DNA of 64,000 bases. Origin: Mesorhizobium wenxiniae. GTDB taxonomy: Bacteria; Pseudomonadota; Alphaproteobacteria; Rhizobiales; Rhizobiaceae. Below the pieces are notes generated by a model. It had not been told where the DNA came from and made no database searches. It was given only the letters and a program-made list of their open reading frames with translations. The DNA lies in assembly GCF_002284535.1 (NCBI RefSeq), contig NZ_NPKH01000023.1, positions 465,767 through 529,766 on the forward strand. Direction: 5' to 3'. Shown here piece by piece: positions 16,467 to 25,788 of the stretch (the first letter of the stretch is position 1; each line of letters starts with the position of its first letter). The translations under genes were made by a program, and so were the position numbers.

Positions 16467-17564
16467 TTATTGCAGATGATGCACGGAACGGGAAGAAGCT
16501 CCGAGTACCCCTTCAAGCGACCGTGACAGTCGTGTGTAGTGCTGCATCGCATTTTCTACAATCACGGGGTCAATAGCCTCGCTACCGTCCCGTATGATCT
16601 TTTGTATGGCGCCTGGAAAAAGAAACAGAAAAAGCAGCTTATGAATATCCCCGATCCTCCAGAAAAAAGAGGCTCTGTTGATACGCTTGTACAAGAGTCT
16701 TGTTTTCTCCACTCCCGAATATGCAATACATGGCACGCCGTAGCTCATTGCAATTACGCCAAAGTGCAGTCGAGTAGTAATCAGCAGATCAAGCGAAGAC
16801 GCCTCGCCACATGCATCTTCCACGTCAGTTAAAATTTTGCTGCTGCAATTATCTTGTGACAGGTTGGCGCAAAATGCTCCGAAATATCCATCTTTCTTTG
16901 GATTGATTTCATAGAAAATGAAATCTATATCTTTGCGAATTCGTGTTACAATCTGCAGTATGCGCTTCGCCAACCGAGACCGACGGGACGAACCAAGGTA
17001 GATATTGAGCCCCACACGTAGACGCGAGCGCCCTTTGTCATATCTACTTCCAGAAATTCTGCGGGAGGTCGTCCATACGACGTCATCCAAGAACTCGCCT
17101 TCGGTGTTCGCTTGTTCAAGGAGTTTTAGATCTTCGCGATTTCTCAGTGTTACATAGTTTAGGCGCCTTATAAGTTCTTGGCGTGCAACGGGTACAATTT
17201 CATCGATGTCTTTTCCTGCGCCTCCTATGGAAAAGGCAAATAGCTTGATAGATTTTTCTTTAGTGTATTCCAGAATAAGTCCGAGATCATCGTTGAAATC
17301 CTTCACAACTTCGGAAGGTTGCTGTCTCGGTATAAGTAAACCGCCTCCCCCGAATATAACTACATCGACCGTCTCGACAAATTCTTTGACATCAGAGCAT
17401 ATCTTAAAGCCCCAATCCATTTTTTCGAAGCGCCGCTTCGCATAAACTATTGGATCATGCCCATCATCTTTTACACACTTGGAAAAAAGATAGGCCATGA
17501 CATTGTCGCCGAGATTCTGATAGCTGTAAAAGCCAAATATCCCGACCCGGAGAACCGGCGTCAT
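16467..17564 (-). CDS. Polysaccharide pyruvyl transferase family protein
   Basis: 365 residues with the family hallmarks: N-terminal GIFGFYSYQNLGDNVMAYLF, VVIFGGGGLLIPRQ, FSIGGAG, a central ARILQ-type GT-B bridge, and C-terminal LLITTRLHFGVIAMSYGVPCIAYSG with the conserved RLH. These enzymes move the enolpyruvyl group of PEP onto a hexose to form a ketal, adding acid groups to EPS. The ATG at 17562-17564 has a GAGGAG ribosome site. The gene is visibly richer in A/T than its neighbours (many AAA, ATA and TTT codons), which suggests later acquisition. Copy d of the upstream region lies before it. Confidence 0.85.
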   Translation of the reverse strand: MTPVLRVGIFGFYSYQNLGDNVMAYLFSKCVKDDGHDPIVYAKRRFEKMDWGFKICSDVKEFVETVDVVIFGGGGLLIPRQQPSEVVKDFNDDLGLILEYTKEKSIKLFAFSIGGAGKDIDEIVPVARQELIRRLNYVTLRNREDLKLLEQANTEGEFLDDVVWTTSRRISGSRYDKGRSRLRVGLNIYLGSSRRSRLAKRILQIVTRIRKDIDFIFYEINPKKDGYFGAFCANLSQDNCSSKILTDVEDACGEASSLDLLITTRLHFGVIAMSYGVPCIAYSGVEKTRLLYKRINRASFFWRIGDIHKLLFLFLFPGAIQKIIRDGSEAIDPVIVENAMQHYTRLSRSLEGVLGASSRSVHHLQ

Positions 17565-18001
17565 GCTGCGCTCCTCTGAAGTGCTCGGCGCTCGGGCTTA
17601 TGCGCGAACGGGGAGCGACTACTTTTTTGAACGAGTCTGGTTCCGATCCGAATTTCGCGCACACGCGATAGGGCAGAAGTATTGGTACAAGGTATACCAC
17701 AAAAAATCACTCCGCTGTGCCCGGGGTAACAGCGGCAGTTCTCTGAGAAGTTTAAATCCAACAAGTTAGATCTGATCGACTGGAAGCCGTTGGAATAACC
17801 CTCCTTGCGGACTGCAAGTGCTGGCCCAAGAAGGAAGGGCACACTTAGGACTCGGGGTTCATCTCCATACGGCATGCACCCACCGGGGCGTGGCATGTCA
17901 CTCCAATGCAGTAGCGGCGATATCGGGACACATGGACCAAAAGCGCGGCTGGGCGTGGGAACGCACCCAACGGCTAAATTCAGCGCGATCGGTGCGGCGA
18001 C
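17565..18001. promoter_or_regulatory. Repeated EPS upstream region, copy d (divergent)
   Basis: Contains TTTTTTGAACGAGTCTGG (17620), ACTCCGCTGTGCCCGGGG with TAACAGCGGCA, the palindrome TTCTC-T-GAGAA (near 17733), TTTAAATCCAAC and GACTGGAAGCCGTTGGAAT. The similarity to copy a then continues through CGGGGTTCATCTCC to ACGGCATGCACC near 17880. It separates the minus-strand pyruvyl transferase from the plus-strand GT4 at 18002 and should serve both. Confidence 0.6.
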
Positions 18002-19252
18002 ATGAAAGTACAGGGTGCGGAAGGCAAGATTGAGTTGGGGCGTCGACTGCGTATCGCTCATGTCATCACCCGTCTCATCAATGGCGGTGCTGATGAGAAT
18101 ACTGTCCATTCCTGCAATTGGGCCGCGCAAAGGGGGCATGATGTTGTCCTGCTGCATGGCGAGACGGTCCAGCCGGAAATCATAGCTAAACTGGACCCGC
18201 GGGTGGAACTCATTGGCGTCCCGGGCCTGACTCGCTCCATTTCGCCTGTCTCCGACATGAGGGCATTGTTGGCGCTCACCCGGAGATTCCGCGCCTTGAA
18301 TGCCGACATCGTGCATACGCATACCAGCAAGGCAGGCATTCTCGGGCGTCTCGCCGCATGGGCGGCGGGCGTTCCAGCGATCGTTCATGGCGTGCATATC
18401 GTGCCTTTTGTCAATGTCGGCGTCGCCGAGCGGTTTGCTTATCTCGCCTTGGAAAGGCTGGCAGCGCCGATCACCAGCGCGTTCATCAGTGTGAGCGAGG
18501 GCATCCGCGACTTATGCTTGAGCGCAGGAGTGGGACATCCAGACAGACATTATGTCGTCCAATCCGGATTCGATCTCGATCGTTTTCGCAACGCCGGTCC
18601 GCCCGACGGTTGGCGCAATTTGTTGCGCTTGACCCCGGACGCGCCGCGCCCGTCCGTGCTCTTGATGATCGCGGCTTTCGAGCCACGCAAGCGACACACG
18701 GAATTTCTGGACGCTTTCAACAAAGTCGCCGCCCGGTTCCACGACGCGGTGCTTGTGCTCGCGGGCGACGGGCCGCTTCGCTCGACCGTGGAATCGCGTG
18801 CCAAGCAGCTTGGGCTCGAGCGGCAAGTGGTCTTTACCGGTTATCGGGACGACCCCGAGCGGCTGATCGCGCTCGCGGATCTCTGCCTGCTCTGTTCCAT
18901 GCGGGAGGGATTGCCCCGCGTGGTCATGCAATATCTCGCCGGTGGCAAGCCTTGCGTCGCTTGCGATCTGCCAGGTCTTCGTGAAGTGCTCCGCCCTGGT
19001 ATCAACGGTGTGATTACACCCCCGGATGATTTGGCAGCCATGGCCGACGCCATTGCCGCCCTCCTGGAGGATCGTGCAAGACTGGCCTGCCTCGCCCAAG
19101 GTGCCGCCGCGGCGACGGATCTTTCGAACTGGGACGTCAAGCTGGTGGGCAAGCGGACCGATGCCATTTACCGGGAGGCTCTTGACCAGCATCGGGCAAG
19201 CAAGGGAGTGTCAACAACACCTCCTGTCCGAAATGTGGCGCTTCCGCGGTGA
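18002..19252 (+). CDS. Glycosyltransferase family 4
   Basis: 416 residues of GT-B fold. The N-terminal acceptor half (LRIAHVITRLINGGADENT, DIVHTHTSKAGILGRLAAW) precedes the donor half (VLLMIAAFEPRKRHTEFLDA, VFTGYRDDPERLIALAD, REGLPRVVMQYLAGGKPCVA), where the E-x7-E element appears as EGLPRVVMQ. It is similar to capsule/O-antigen GT4 enzymes that often add galactose or N-acetylhexosamine. No membrane segment. The ATG at 18002 follows the copy d upstream region; no strong ribosome site. Confidence 0.85.
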   Translation: MKVQGAEGKIELGRRLRIAHVITRLINGGADENTVHSCNWAAQRGHDVVLLHGETVQPEIIAKLDPRVELIGVPGLTRSISPVSDMRALLALTRRFRALNADIVHTHTSKAGILGRLAAWAAGVPAIVHGVHIVPFVNVGVAERFAYLALERLAAPITSAFISVSEGIRDLCLSAGVGHPDRHYVVQSGFDLDRFRNAGPPDGWRNLLRLTPDAPRPSVLLMIAAFEPRKRHTEFLDAFNKVAARFHDAVLVLAGDGPLRSTVESRAKQLGLERQVVFTGYRDDPERLIALADLCLLCSMREGLPRVVMQYLAGGKPCVACDLPGLREVLRPGINGVITPPDDLAAMADAIAALLEDRARLACLAQGAAAATDLSNWDVKLVGKRTDAIYREALDQHRASKGVSTTPPVRNVALPR

Positions 19253-19254
19253 AC

Positions 19255-19395
19255 GGTGCAGCCTATGGTTTGACGGTGATCGGGCAGCTTGCCGGATTGG
19301 TTAGCGGTGCAAACTTTGCCGATTTCGGAGATGAGGTGGAGTGCGTCGATCTGGACGACAAGGGGATCGATGCGCTGAAAGGCAGTGAGATGCCA
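19255..19395 (+). pseudogene. N-terminal fragment of a UDP-sugar 6-dehydrogenase gene
   Basis: The frame reads LTVIGQLAGLVSGANFADFG, EVECVDLDDKGIDALKGSEMP, a clear match to the NAD-binding start of UDP-glucose dehydrogenases (VIGxGYVGLVSGxCFADFGHEVxCVD). The Gly-rich loop is damaged (GQLAGL instead of GxGYVGL) and the rest of the enzyme is absent. It fills the space between two glycosyltransferase genes. Confidence 0.75.
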
Positions 19396-19480
19396 AAGAG
19401 GCATCTTCTTTTTGCACATGGGACGGGGTTGTAATCTTGGTGGCCGCCTTGGCTCCAGGAACGTTATCCGGCGGATTGAT

Positions 19481-20710
19481 ATGATTGAAGCAGAAGTTGC
19501 CTCCGCTTATCCGACGAAGACCCCGCGAGCCGAAGCTCTTCCCAGCATACGTGTTCTGCTCGTGCTCCCAACCTATTTTCCTGAGTCATATGGCGGCGGC
19601 GAACAACAGGCGCGGCGATTTGCTCGGGCGCTGGTTGAGAGCGGCGTTTCCCCAACCATTTTGGCACCCAGACTGTCGCACTCGACCCCGAAACGGTCCG
19701 CCATCGACGGGGTCCCTATCCATCGCCTTCGTTTGCGCGCGGCTCCGTATTTGGGCGGGCGCCATATGCTGTCGTTCCTGTCGTGGTGTGTTCAGGTTTT
19801 GATCTGGATGCTGCGCCGTCGCGACGAATTCGATGTCGTACATATCATCCATGCCCGACTTCACGCTGTTCCGGCGGCATTGGCAGGAGCCCTCCTGCGC
19901 AAACCGGTTCTCGCAAAATTGGCCCGGGGCGGACGGTGTTTCGATCTCGACGTTGTGCGCGAAAAGAAGATCATCGGTCGCTGGGCGTCCGCCTTGATTA
20001 AACGTCACGTCACGGCCTTCATGGCCAATAGCCGCCAAATCGCTAATGATCTGAAGAAGCACGGCATCGACGCAGATCGCATTCATATGGTTCCGAATGG
20101 GATCGATCTGCCCCGCAAGCCGCACCGCGACTCGAGCGCCGATGGCAGCCGACGCTTTATCTGCCTTGGCCGTCTCGATCCGGAAAAATGCGTCGAGCAC
20201 ATGATCGATGCGTTCGCGGCACTTCCCGCCGACGCAAAGGCGCAACTCACCATCCTGGGCGATGGCCAGTGCCGCGTCGCTCTCGAGGAACAGGCGGCCC
20301 GGTTGGGCCTTTCCGGCAAGGTCACATTCGCCGGGGCGGTCGAAGATGTGTTTCCCTTTCTGTGGGAGGCTGATTTCTATCTTTCCACCTCGGCGTCGGA
20401 AGGCATGTCAAACGCACTGCTCGAGGCCATGAGTTGCGGCGTGGTCCCTATCATCACCGATGTCAGCGGTGCGTCCGACGTTGTGGAGCATGAGCACAGC
20501 GGCTTCTTGGCTCGCTCGCAGGTGGAGTATTGCGGACTCCTTCGTCGCGCGCTCGGCCTATCGGAAGCCGAGCGCGATGAGATGGCGCGGCGCGCAGTAC
20601 AAACAGTCACTGCGCGATTCAGCATGGAAATTGTCGCAACACGGCAAATGAGGTTGTATGCCACTCTTGTGGGACACTGCCACCCAGGTCGTGAGGCGAT
20701 AGGTTATTAA
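19481..20710 (+). CDS. Glycosyltransferase family 4 (parent of the two fragments)
   Basis: 409 residues from the ATG at 19481. IRVLLVLPTYFPESYGGGEQ is the first strand and glycine loop; DVVHIIHARLHAVPAALAGA continues the acceptor half. The donor half has FICLGRLDPEKCVEHMIDAF, VTFAGAVEDVFPFLWEADFY and STSASEGMSNALLEAMSCG, the GT4 nucleotide-binding region. Parts of this gene recur as broken copies at 14445 and 16330. Earlier in-frame codons from 19385 overlap the dehydrogenase remnant and are unlikely to be translated. Confidence 0.85.
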   Translation: MIEAEVASAYPTKTPRAEALPSIRVLLVLPTYFPESYGGGEQQARRFARALVESGVSPTILAPRLSHSTPKRSAIDGVPIHRLRLRAAPYLGGRHMLSFLSWCVQVLIWMLRRRDEFDVVHIIHARLHAVPAALAGALLRKPVLAKLARGGRCFDLDVVREKKIIGRWASALIKRHVTAFMANSRQIANDLKKHGIDADRIHMVPNGIDLPRKPHRDSSADGSRRFICLGRLDPEKCVEHMIDAFAALPADAKAQLTILGDGQCRVALEEQAARLGLSGKVTFAGAVEDVFPFLWEADFYLSTSASEGMSNALLEAMSCGVVPIITDVSGASDVVEHEHSGFLARSQVEYCGLLRRALGLSEAERDEMARRAVQTVTARFSMEIVATRQMRLYATLVGHCHPGREAIGY

Positions 20711-21001
20711 GGAGCAACCCCGAAGCCGGCCCAAGCAATGACGACTATTGATGCCGGAGAGCGGCGCTGAACGAGATTCTTGATCGCCTACAGCGCAGCA
20801 AAGAGGCCAAGTAATTAGCCATGACGGTCGACCTTCGCGAAAAGCTGAGCATCGTGGCCAGGGAACGGCAGTATCCGCTGCCATAATGACTTAGGTTATG
20901 AAGCGATGGAGAAAACAGAGAGCGCCTGAGGGATCCACCCCGCGAGGCGTTGGGCGAGAAAATAGCTCATGAGGTTGGAGCACGCTTGCATGCACTGAAG
21001 C

Positions 21002-22534
21002 GTGGCAGTCCAATTGGACAGTCCGGAGCAGGTCAACTTGGACGAGGTAACTGGACATAAAAACCTGACACGAAGGGCAGCCAACGGCCTCTCGTGGTCG
21101 GGTGCCACATTGCTGGCCCGAACCTTTTTGAATGTCCTGGTCACGGCCGTTCTCGCGCGCCTGCTTTCCCCACAGGAGTACGGCGTTGCCGGCGTTGCGC
21201 TAATCATCGCAGCCGTCGGCAATAACATTGCCAATCTCGGCATGTCGCAAGTCCTGGTCCAGCGACGGGACGTCGACGAGCGCCATATCGGAACCGTAGT
21301 TTTCTTGTCCATGATAATCGCTGCCATTCTCGGCTTGCTTCAATGGGTGTTTGCACCGCAGATTGCCGATTTCCTTCATGTGCCGGAATTGGTCCTCATT
21401 TCGCGCCTCCTTGCGGTGATGATGGTCGCGAACGCGTTCAATCTGACAGCCGAGGCTATTTTGTCGCGGCACCTGAAATTCAGAATATCCTCCACAGCGA
21501 GTCTGGTCGCTTGGATTGCTTCCCATATCGGGCTTGCCATTCCGCTCGCCTATTTTGGACTCAGCTATTGGGCCTTGGTGGTCGCGTATATGGCCGAGGC
21601 ATTGATCCTGGCCAGCATCTATTTCTTCATCGCCAGGGACTATCTCGTGAGGCCCAGTTTTGACATGCAGTCCTTTCGTGATATCCGCAGACAGAGCCTA
21701 GGCTATTCGCTGGCTGGTATATCATCCGTCACCGCCAAATATATCGATAATGTCATTGTCGCGCGGTTGATCGGCACTGCAGAACTGGGCATTTACTCGC
21801 GAGCGTATTATCTGATTGCTATGCCAGCAAGTCTGTTCGGCAATCTGAACAAGAGCGTGATTTTCCCGCTCCTGTCGAAGGTTCATCACGACAAGGCCAG
21901 GCTATGCAGCGCTCAGCTCAAGGGGTATGCTTTGACGGCGGCGCTTGCTCTACCGACTAGCGCATTTCTATGTTGTTTTGCAAAAGAGATTGTTCTGACA
22001 ATCCTCGGCCAGAAATGGACGGATGCCGTCGCTCCCATTATCATATTCTCTGCAGCAATTTATTTCCGCGTGGGTTATAGAGTGTGTGCAGCCGTGACGC
22101 TTGCGACGGGCCAAAGTTACCGAACGGCCTCCATGCAGATCATTTACATGGCCCTTGTCGCTTCATTCGCGTTCTTCTCGGCGCCCTATGGCGTGAACGC
22201 AGTGGCCTTTTCAGTGTCCGGCGCCATTGCGACGAGTTTCTTCCTCTATGCGGCGATGACTTGTCGGATGACGGGATTATCAGCTCTGGATTTCGCGCTC
22301 GTCCATGCGCCGCCTGTCGCATTCGCCGCTGTGGTGTTCGCCACCGGCTCGGCGGTCAAAATGCTGCTTGCCGGATCGCCCGACTATCTTGTGCTCGCGA
22401 CCGGACTTCTCGTTATAGGTACATTGTCCGTTGTCACTGTCTATCTGAGAGCGTCGCTACTCTTCGGAAAACATGGCGCGGAAGTCTTGCAGACTCTAAC
22501 ATCCAAGAAAACGAAATGGATTAGATTTGCATAG
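21002..22534 (+). CDS. Wzx-type lipid-linked oligosaccharide flippase
   Basis: 510 residues with about 12-14 membrane segments. The N-terminal block (KNLTRRAANGLSWSGATLLA, LLSPQEYGVAGVALIIAAVG, LGMSQVLVQRRDVDE) is typical of the polysaccharide-transport (PST/WzxC-like) branch of the MOP superfamily. It should flip the undecaprenyl-linked repeat unit to the periplasm, pairing with the polymerase at 26066. The start is GTG at 21002 with weak Shine-Dalgarno sequence. The 291 bp before it contain only a 22-codon open frame (MTVDLREKLSIVARERQYPL) with no recognised role. Confidence 0.85.
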   Translation: MAVQLDSPEQVNLDEVTGHKNLTRRAANGLSWSGATLLARTFLNVLVTAVLARLLSPQEYGVAGVALIIAAVGNNIANLGMSQVLVQRRDVDERHIGTVVFLSMIIAAILGLLQWVFAPQIADFLHVPELVLISRLLAVMMVANAFNLTAEAILSRHLKFRISSTASLVAWIASHIGLAIPLAYFGLSYWALVVAYMAEALILASIYFFIARDYLVRPSFDMQSFRDIRRQSLGYSLAGISSVTAKYIDNVIVARLIGTAELGIYSRAYYLIAMPASLFGNLNKSVIFPLLSKVHHDKARLCSAQLKGYALTAALALPTSAFLCCFAKEIVLTILGQKWTDAVAPIIIFSAAIYFRVGYRVCAAVTLATGQSYRTASMQIIYMALVASFAFFSAPYGVNAVAFSVSGAIATSFFLYAAMTCRMTGLSALDFALVHAPPVAFAAVVFATGSAVKMLLAGSPDYLVLATGLLVIGTLSVVTVYLRASLLFGKHGAEVLQTLTSKKTKWIRFA

Positions 22535-22728
22535 CCAACGATACCCTGCACACTCGGCGCCTCTCCGACTGCCCATCCGACGATTTGGGGTGCGCAATCA
22601 CATCATATAAGTACGGGGATTGGAGACACAGTCGGCGGCCTTGAGACGGTTGGTTTCCTTGACGAGGAGGCGATTGCCGTTTTCTCTCACCGGAACGGCT
22701 GCTCCTCCAAGCCGTTACCCGCACAAAG

Positions 22729-23580
22729 TCAGAAATTATCACCTCCATAATCGAACAATTCCGCGGTTGCGCGGGTGCCTTCCCAAATCCGCTGTCGTGC
22801 TGAACGATCGAGGCGGGCAACCGCTCGGGTGTTGACGTCTGATGCGATGTGATCGGATGCTTCCTCCAATTTTATCCGCAGCTTTTCGCCAGTTGCGGCG
22901 TCTGCGTTTGCCTTTCGCGCCGTCCCAAATGATTTAACCTTAAACCTGATCTTTCCGTCCTCCGCTGCCGCTATGCCGAGCGCGTTGTAAAGGCTTCTAA
23001 CAAACGCATCCGGTGATTGGATCAAATCCTCGAATCGAAGCGATAGCGCATCACGCTTCCTCGAGGCTTTGAACATCAGGCTAGTCACATCATTGTACCA
23101 TTTGATCGCGCTCGCCTCGCTGAGACCGCTGCGTATCAGCCCTTCGCACATCGGCAATGGATGCCGCATAAGCACAAGGTTCCGCGCTTCCACAAAGCCG
23201 CGCGCAATCGCGTCGTCGAATGCGATGTAGTAGTCCATCACCTTCAAAACGACGTAGCGTGCTTGGGCCTTTTCGTTGCGCTCCCCAGGGAGGACGGTCT
23301 CGGCAGTCGCTGCGCGCATATGCCGCCAAAAGACTGGAACAGATGCCCAGTTGACGGCCCCGCCAATATGGCACGCAGCCTTGCGCAGCTTGTGGAAACG
23401 TCCGAACACTCCCACATGCCATTCGTACTTTGGCATCAACACATCCGGCGAACTGCCGATGATATTCCAGACAATGCTTGACCCACCTCGGCCAAAGCAA
23501 TTCAATAGAAGTGCATTGGGCGGAAGAGCCTTGCCCGGCCTAGTGAGAGGCGAAGCATCGATCCTGTCGGCGGTCTGCAT
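22729..23580 (-). CDS. Sulfotransferase family protein
   Basis: 283 residues. The 5'-phosphosulfate loop reads FGRGGSSIVWNIIGSSPDV (about 29-47) and the 3'-phosphate region reads NLVLMRHPLPMCEGLIRSG (about 133-151), in the order and spacing of PAPS-dependent sulfotransferases. SLRFEDLIQSPDAFVRSLY follows, as in family members that sulfate carbohydrates or lipids. The ATG at 23578-23580 has a GGAGAAA ribosome site. Located among assembly genes, it may sulfate an EPS sugar, as known for some rhizobial surface polymers; the acceptor is inferred. Confidence 0.75.
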   Translation of the reverse strand: MQTADRIDASPLTRPGKALPPNALLLNCFGRGGSSIVWNIIGSSPDVLMPKYEWHVGVFGRFHKLRKAACHIGGAVNWASVPVFWRHMRAATAETVLPGERNEKAQARYVVLKVMDYYIAFDDAIARGFVEARNLVLMRHPLPMCEGLIRSGLSEASAIKWYNDVTSLMFKASRKRDALSLRFEDLIQSPDAFVRSLYNALGIAAAEDGKIRFKVKSFGTARKANADAATGEKLRIKLEEASDHIASDVNTRAVARLDRSARQRIWEGTRATAELFDYGGDNF

Positions 23581-23733
23581 CTGCTTTCTCCGTTATAGCA
23601 TCAGGCGCGACACACTTTCCCTGGCTGTCGTTGAAAGGCTAAACCGAAACCTATGATATGCTGCGGAGCTTGTGAGGAGAAGCGCGATATTAAGAAGTCA
23701 CATTCCGAAACCAGCAATTATTGGCACACGACA

Positions 23734-25788
23734 ATGACCAACCAACTTTCTCGCCGGGACCTGGCGCGGGCCGCATGCGCCGCCCTTGTGCTGACGGCAT
23801 CCGGTCGCCTGGGGCGGGACGCTCGCGCCGCCGGTCCGGCGCAAGGCTCGCAGCCGAACGCTCACTCCTGGCATCCTGGTCTGTTCCCGGAAATGATTGT
23901 GAAATCCTGGTTTCAGGAGGATTTGGCCGAAGGCGAAGTCCCTTCGTGGCAATCGGGCGGCGTGAAGCCGGTGGCTGCGATGCAAGCCGAGCCCTCCCTG
24001 CGCCCGACAAAGCTTCCGAATAACGGCGGCGTTCTCTTCAAGAAGGGCACGAAACAGGCATTGACTTGGCCCGCCGATAACGATGCCCCGTATCTTCACC
24101 GCTGGTGGTTGGTGATCGCCCGGTGCAATTCGGCAGTCAACGCCGACGCGAATAACGTTTCCGTTCTTTGCGTCAATGGCGCGGAGGGTGGCCCGGTGCA
24201 TCGCCAGCCCCAAGTCTGTTTCAAGCCCTCGGCCGGCACATTCGTTTCGCGGCTCCATGACGGCAAGCTCAAGAGCGAGGAAGGGCTATGCTCGACGGAT
24301 TTTGGCGACTGGAATGTCATGGTCGGGTACCGCCGCGGATTCGTGATGCAGGCTGTGGTGAATGGGATCAAGACGGCCGGCCAGACGATTTATGCATTGG
24401 CACCCAACCGGATGAAGTCGCAGAGCTTCATGGGCGATGTGAACAATCCGATGAGGGCAGATGTCGCGATCGACTGCGTTATCATCGGACAAAGCGAACT
24501 AAATGACTCCCAGATCGAGAGGCTAATGGGATGGGGCATGTGGCGCGTTGGCCGGCAATCCGCCCTGCCCGGCGATCATCCCTATCGCCAGAGCCCTCCT
24601 TCAGCTGTGGATGCGAACGACAAACCGGAACGTTATGCGTTCGATTCAGCCTCGTGGGCGTCCTGGGCAGCCATCGGCGATGAGCGATATGCTCATCGTG
24701 GTGAGGCGGCGCCCCCGATCCGCGCTTACACAACGGTTTTTTTTGACGACTTCGAATCCAACTCGGTTGTCGATGATTTCACAGGCGCGCAAGGCAGCAT
24801 CTGGTATGCGCCGACCCATCTGACGACCGTTGGTGTTGACGCCGCTACCCCGCCGATCTCGGCGTCGCCCTCCTCCTATGTGCACGACGCCACCAGCCAC
24901 ACGTTGGCGCTCCGGCTCTTGCATAAGGGCCGTTGGAGAACAGGTGCGTTCTCTTCCGTGAACAACAATGGCCAAGGGCGGTGTTGGGGAAAGGGGATCT
25001 TTGAGATCCGCGCCAGACTGCCGAAGATACTCGCGCCCCGCCCTGGATTTTTCCCTGCTTTCTGGGCGTATGGGAAGGAGCATCTATTCTGGCGGACGCG
25101 CAATCGTCTTGAGACGGACTTTTGGGAATATGACGGTCTCAATGGGGCCTATATCAACATCAGCCAGCACGTGCACAAACCCAGACTCGGCTATGCAGAT
25201 CCACATATCACGCCACGTGACGTGCGCCGGAAAATCGCCGGCTATCAAGTCGATCCATCAAGTGGTTTTCCTAGCACGATCGACGTATACGATGGCGAAT
25301 TTCATACGTGGTATGCGCAGATCGAAGATGATTATACTTATTTCGTGATCGACGGCTATGAAGTGGCGCGCCTTCCGACGACACCGGAGCTCGCAGTAAA
25401 AAAATACATCATCGTGGATTTCGCTTACGATAAAAAAAAGGGGCGCGCTCAACCGGACCCGTCGCAGACGTATGACATGGTGATTGACTATATACGGGTC
25501 CGGCAGACGGAAACGGAACTGGCTAGGGTCCCGACGGGCTTCAGCGCATTGCCGGCCTTCTCGGGCCGGGCTTCACCGGGCCAGGCGCTGACCGTCGTAC
25601 CGAACGTTATTGCGTCGCAAATAGAATGTCTATGGTATCGTGACGGCGTTCCGATCGTGGGCGAAATCGGCACAAGTTATGAGCTCAGCTCGCGGGATAT
25701 CGGGCATAAGATTCGCTGCCATGTTCGCGCGGTTTCTGTGCTCGACCAGCCAGAAGCCTGGACCCCGGAGAGCGAGACCGTCGGCTAG
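23734..25788 (+). CDS. Tat-exported GH16-type glycanase with extra N- and C-terminal domains
   Basis: 684 residues from ATG 23734. A twin-arginine signal (SRRDLARAACAALVLTA) comes first. Residues about 45-275 form a laminin-G/concanavalin-like region. Residues about 330-605 are GH16: GKGIFEIRARLP, FFPAFWAYGKE and the catalytic LETDFWEYDG (Glu460, Asp462, Glu465). A C-terminal Ig-like segment has an internal CLWYRDGVPIVGEI strand pair. It should act on polysaccharide in the periplasm or outside. Unlike the RTX-type enzyme at the window start, export is by Tat. A role in trimming or sizing the EPS made here is likely. An upstream ATG at 23653 would mask the signal. Confidence 0.8.
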   Translation: MTNQLSRRDLARAACAALVLTASGRLGRDARAAGPAQGSQPNAHSWHPGLFPEMIVKSWFQEDLAEGEVPSWQSGGVKPVAAMQAEPSLRPTKLPNNGGVLFKKGTKQALTWPADNDAPYLHRWWLVIARCNSAVNADANNVSVLCVNGAEGGPVHRQPQVCFKPSAGTFVSRLHDGKLKSEEGLCSTDFGDWNVMVGYRRGFVMQAVVNGIKTAGQTIYALAPNRMKSQSFMGDVNNPMRADVAIDCVIIGQSELNDSQIERLMGWGMWRVGRQSALPGDHPYRQSPPSAVDANDKPERYAFDSASWASWAAIGDERYAHRGEAAPPIRAYTTVFFDDFESNSVVDDFTGAQGSIWYAPTHLTTVGVDAATPPISASPSSYVHDATSHTLALRLLHKGRWRTGAFSSVNNNGQGRCWGKGIFEIRARLPKILAPRPGFFPAFWAYGKEHLFWRTRNRLETDFWEYDGLNGAYINISQHVHKPRLGYADPHITPRDVRRKIAGYQVDPSSGFPSTIDVYDGEFHTWYAQIEDDYTYFVIDGYEVARLPTTPELAVKKYIIVDFAYDKKKGRAQPDPSQTYDMVIDYIRVRQTETELARVPTGFSALPAFSGRASPGQALTVVPNVIASQIECLWYRDGVPIVGEIGTSYELSSRDIGHKIRCHVRAVSVLDQPEAWTPESETVG

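Noticed and set aside
17561..18397. 278-codon minus-strand open frame
   Set aside because: Lies opposite the start of a clear GT4 gene and its upstream region; the product has no family character.
20711..21001. Possible small gene (MTVDLREKLSIVARERQYPL)
   Set aside because: Only 22 codons, no ribosome site and no recognised relatives.
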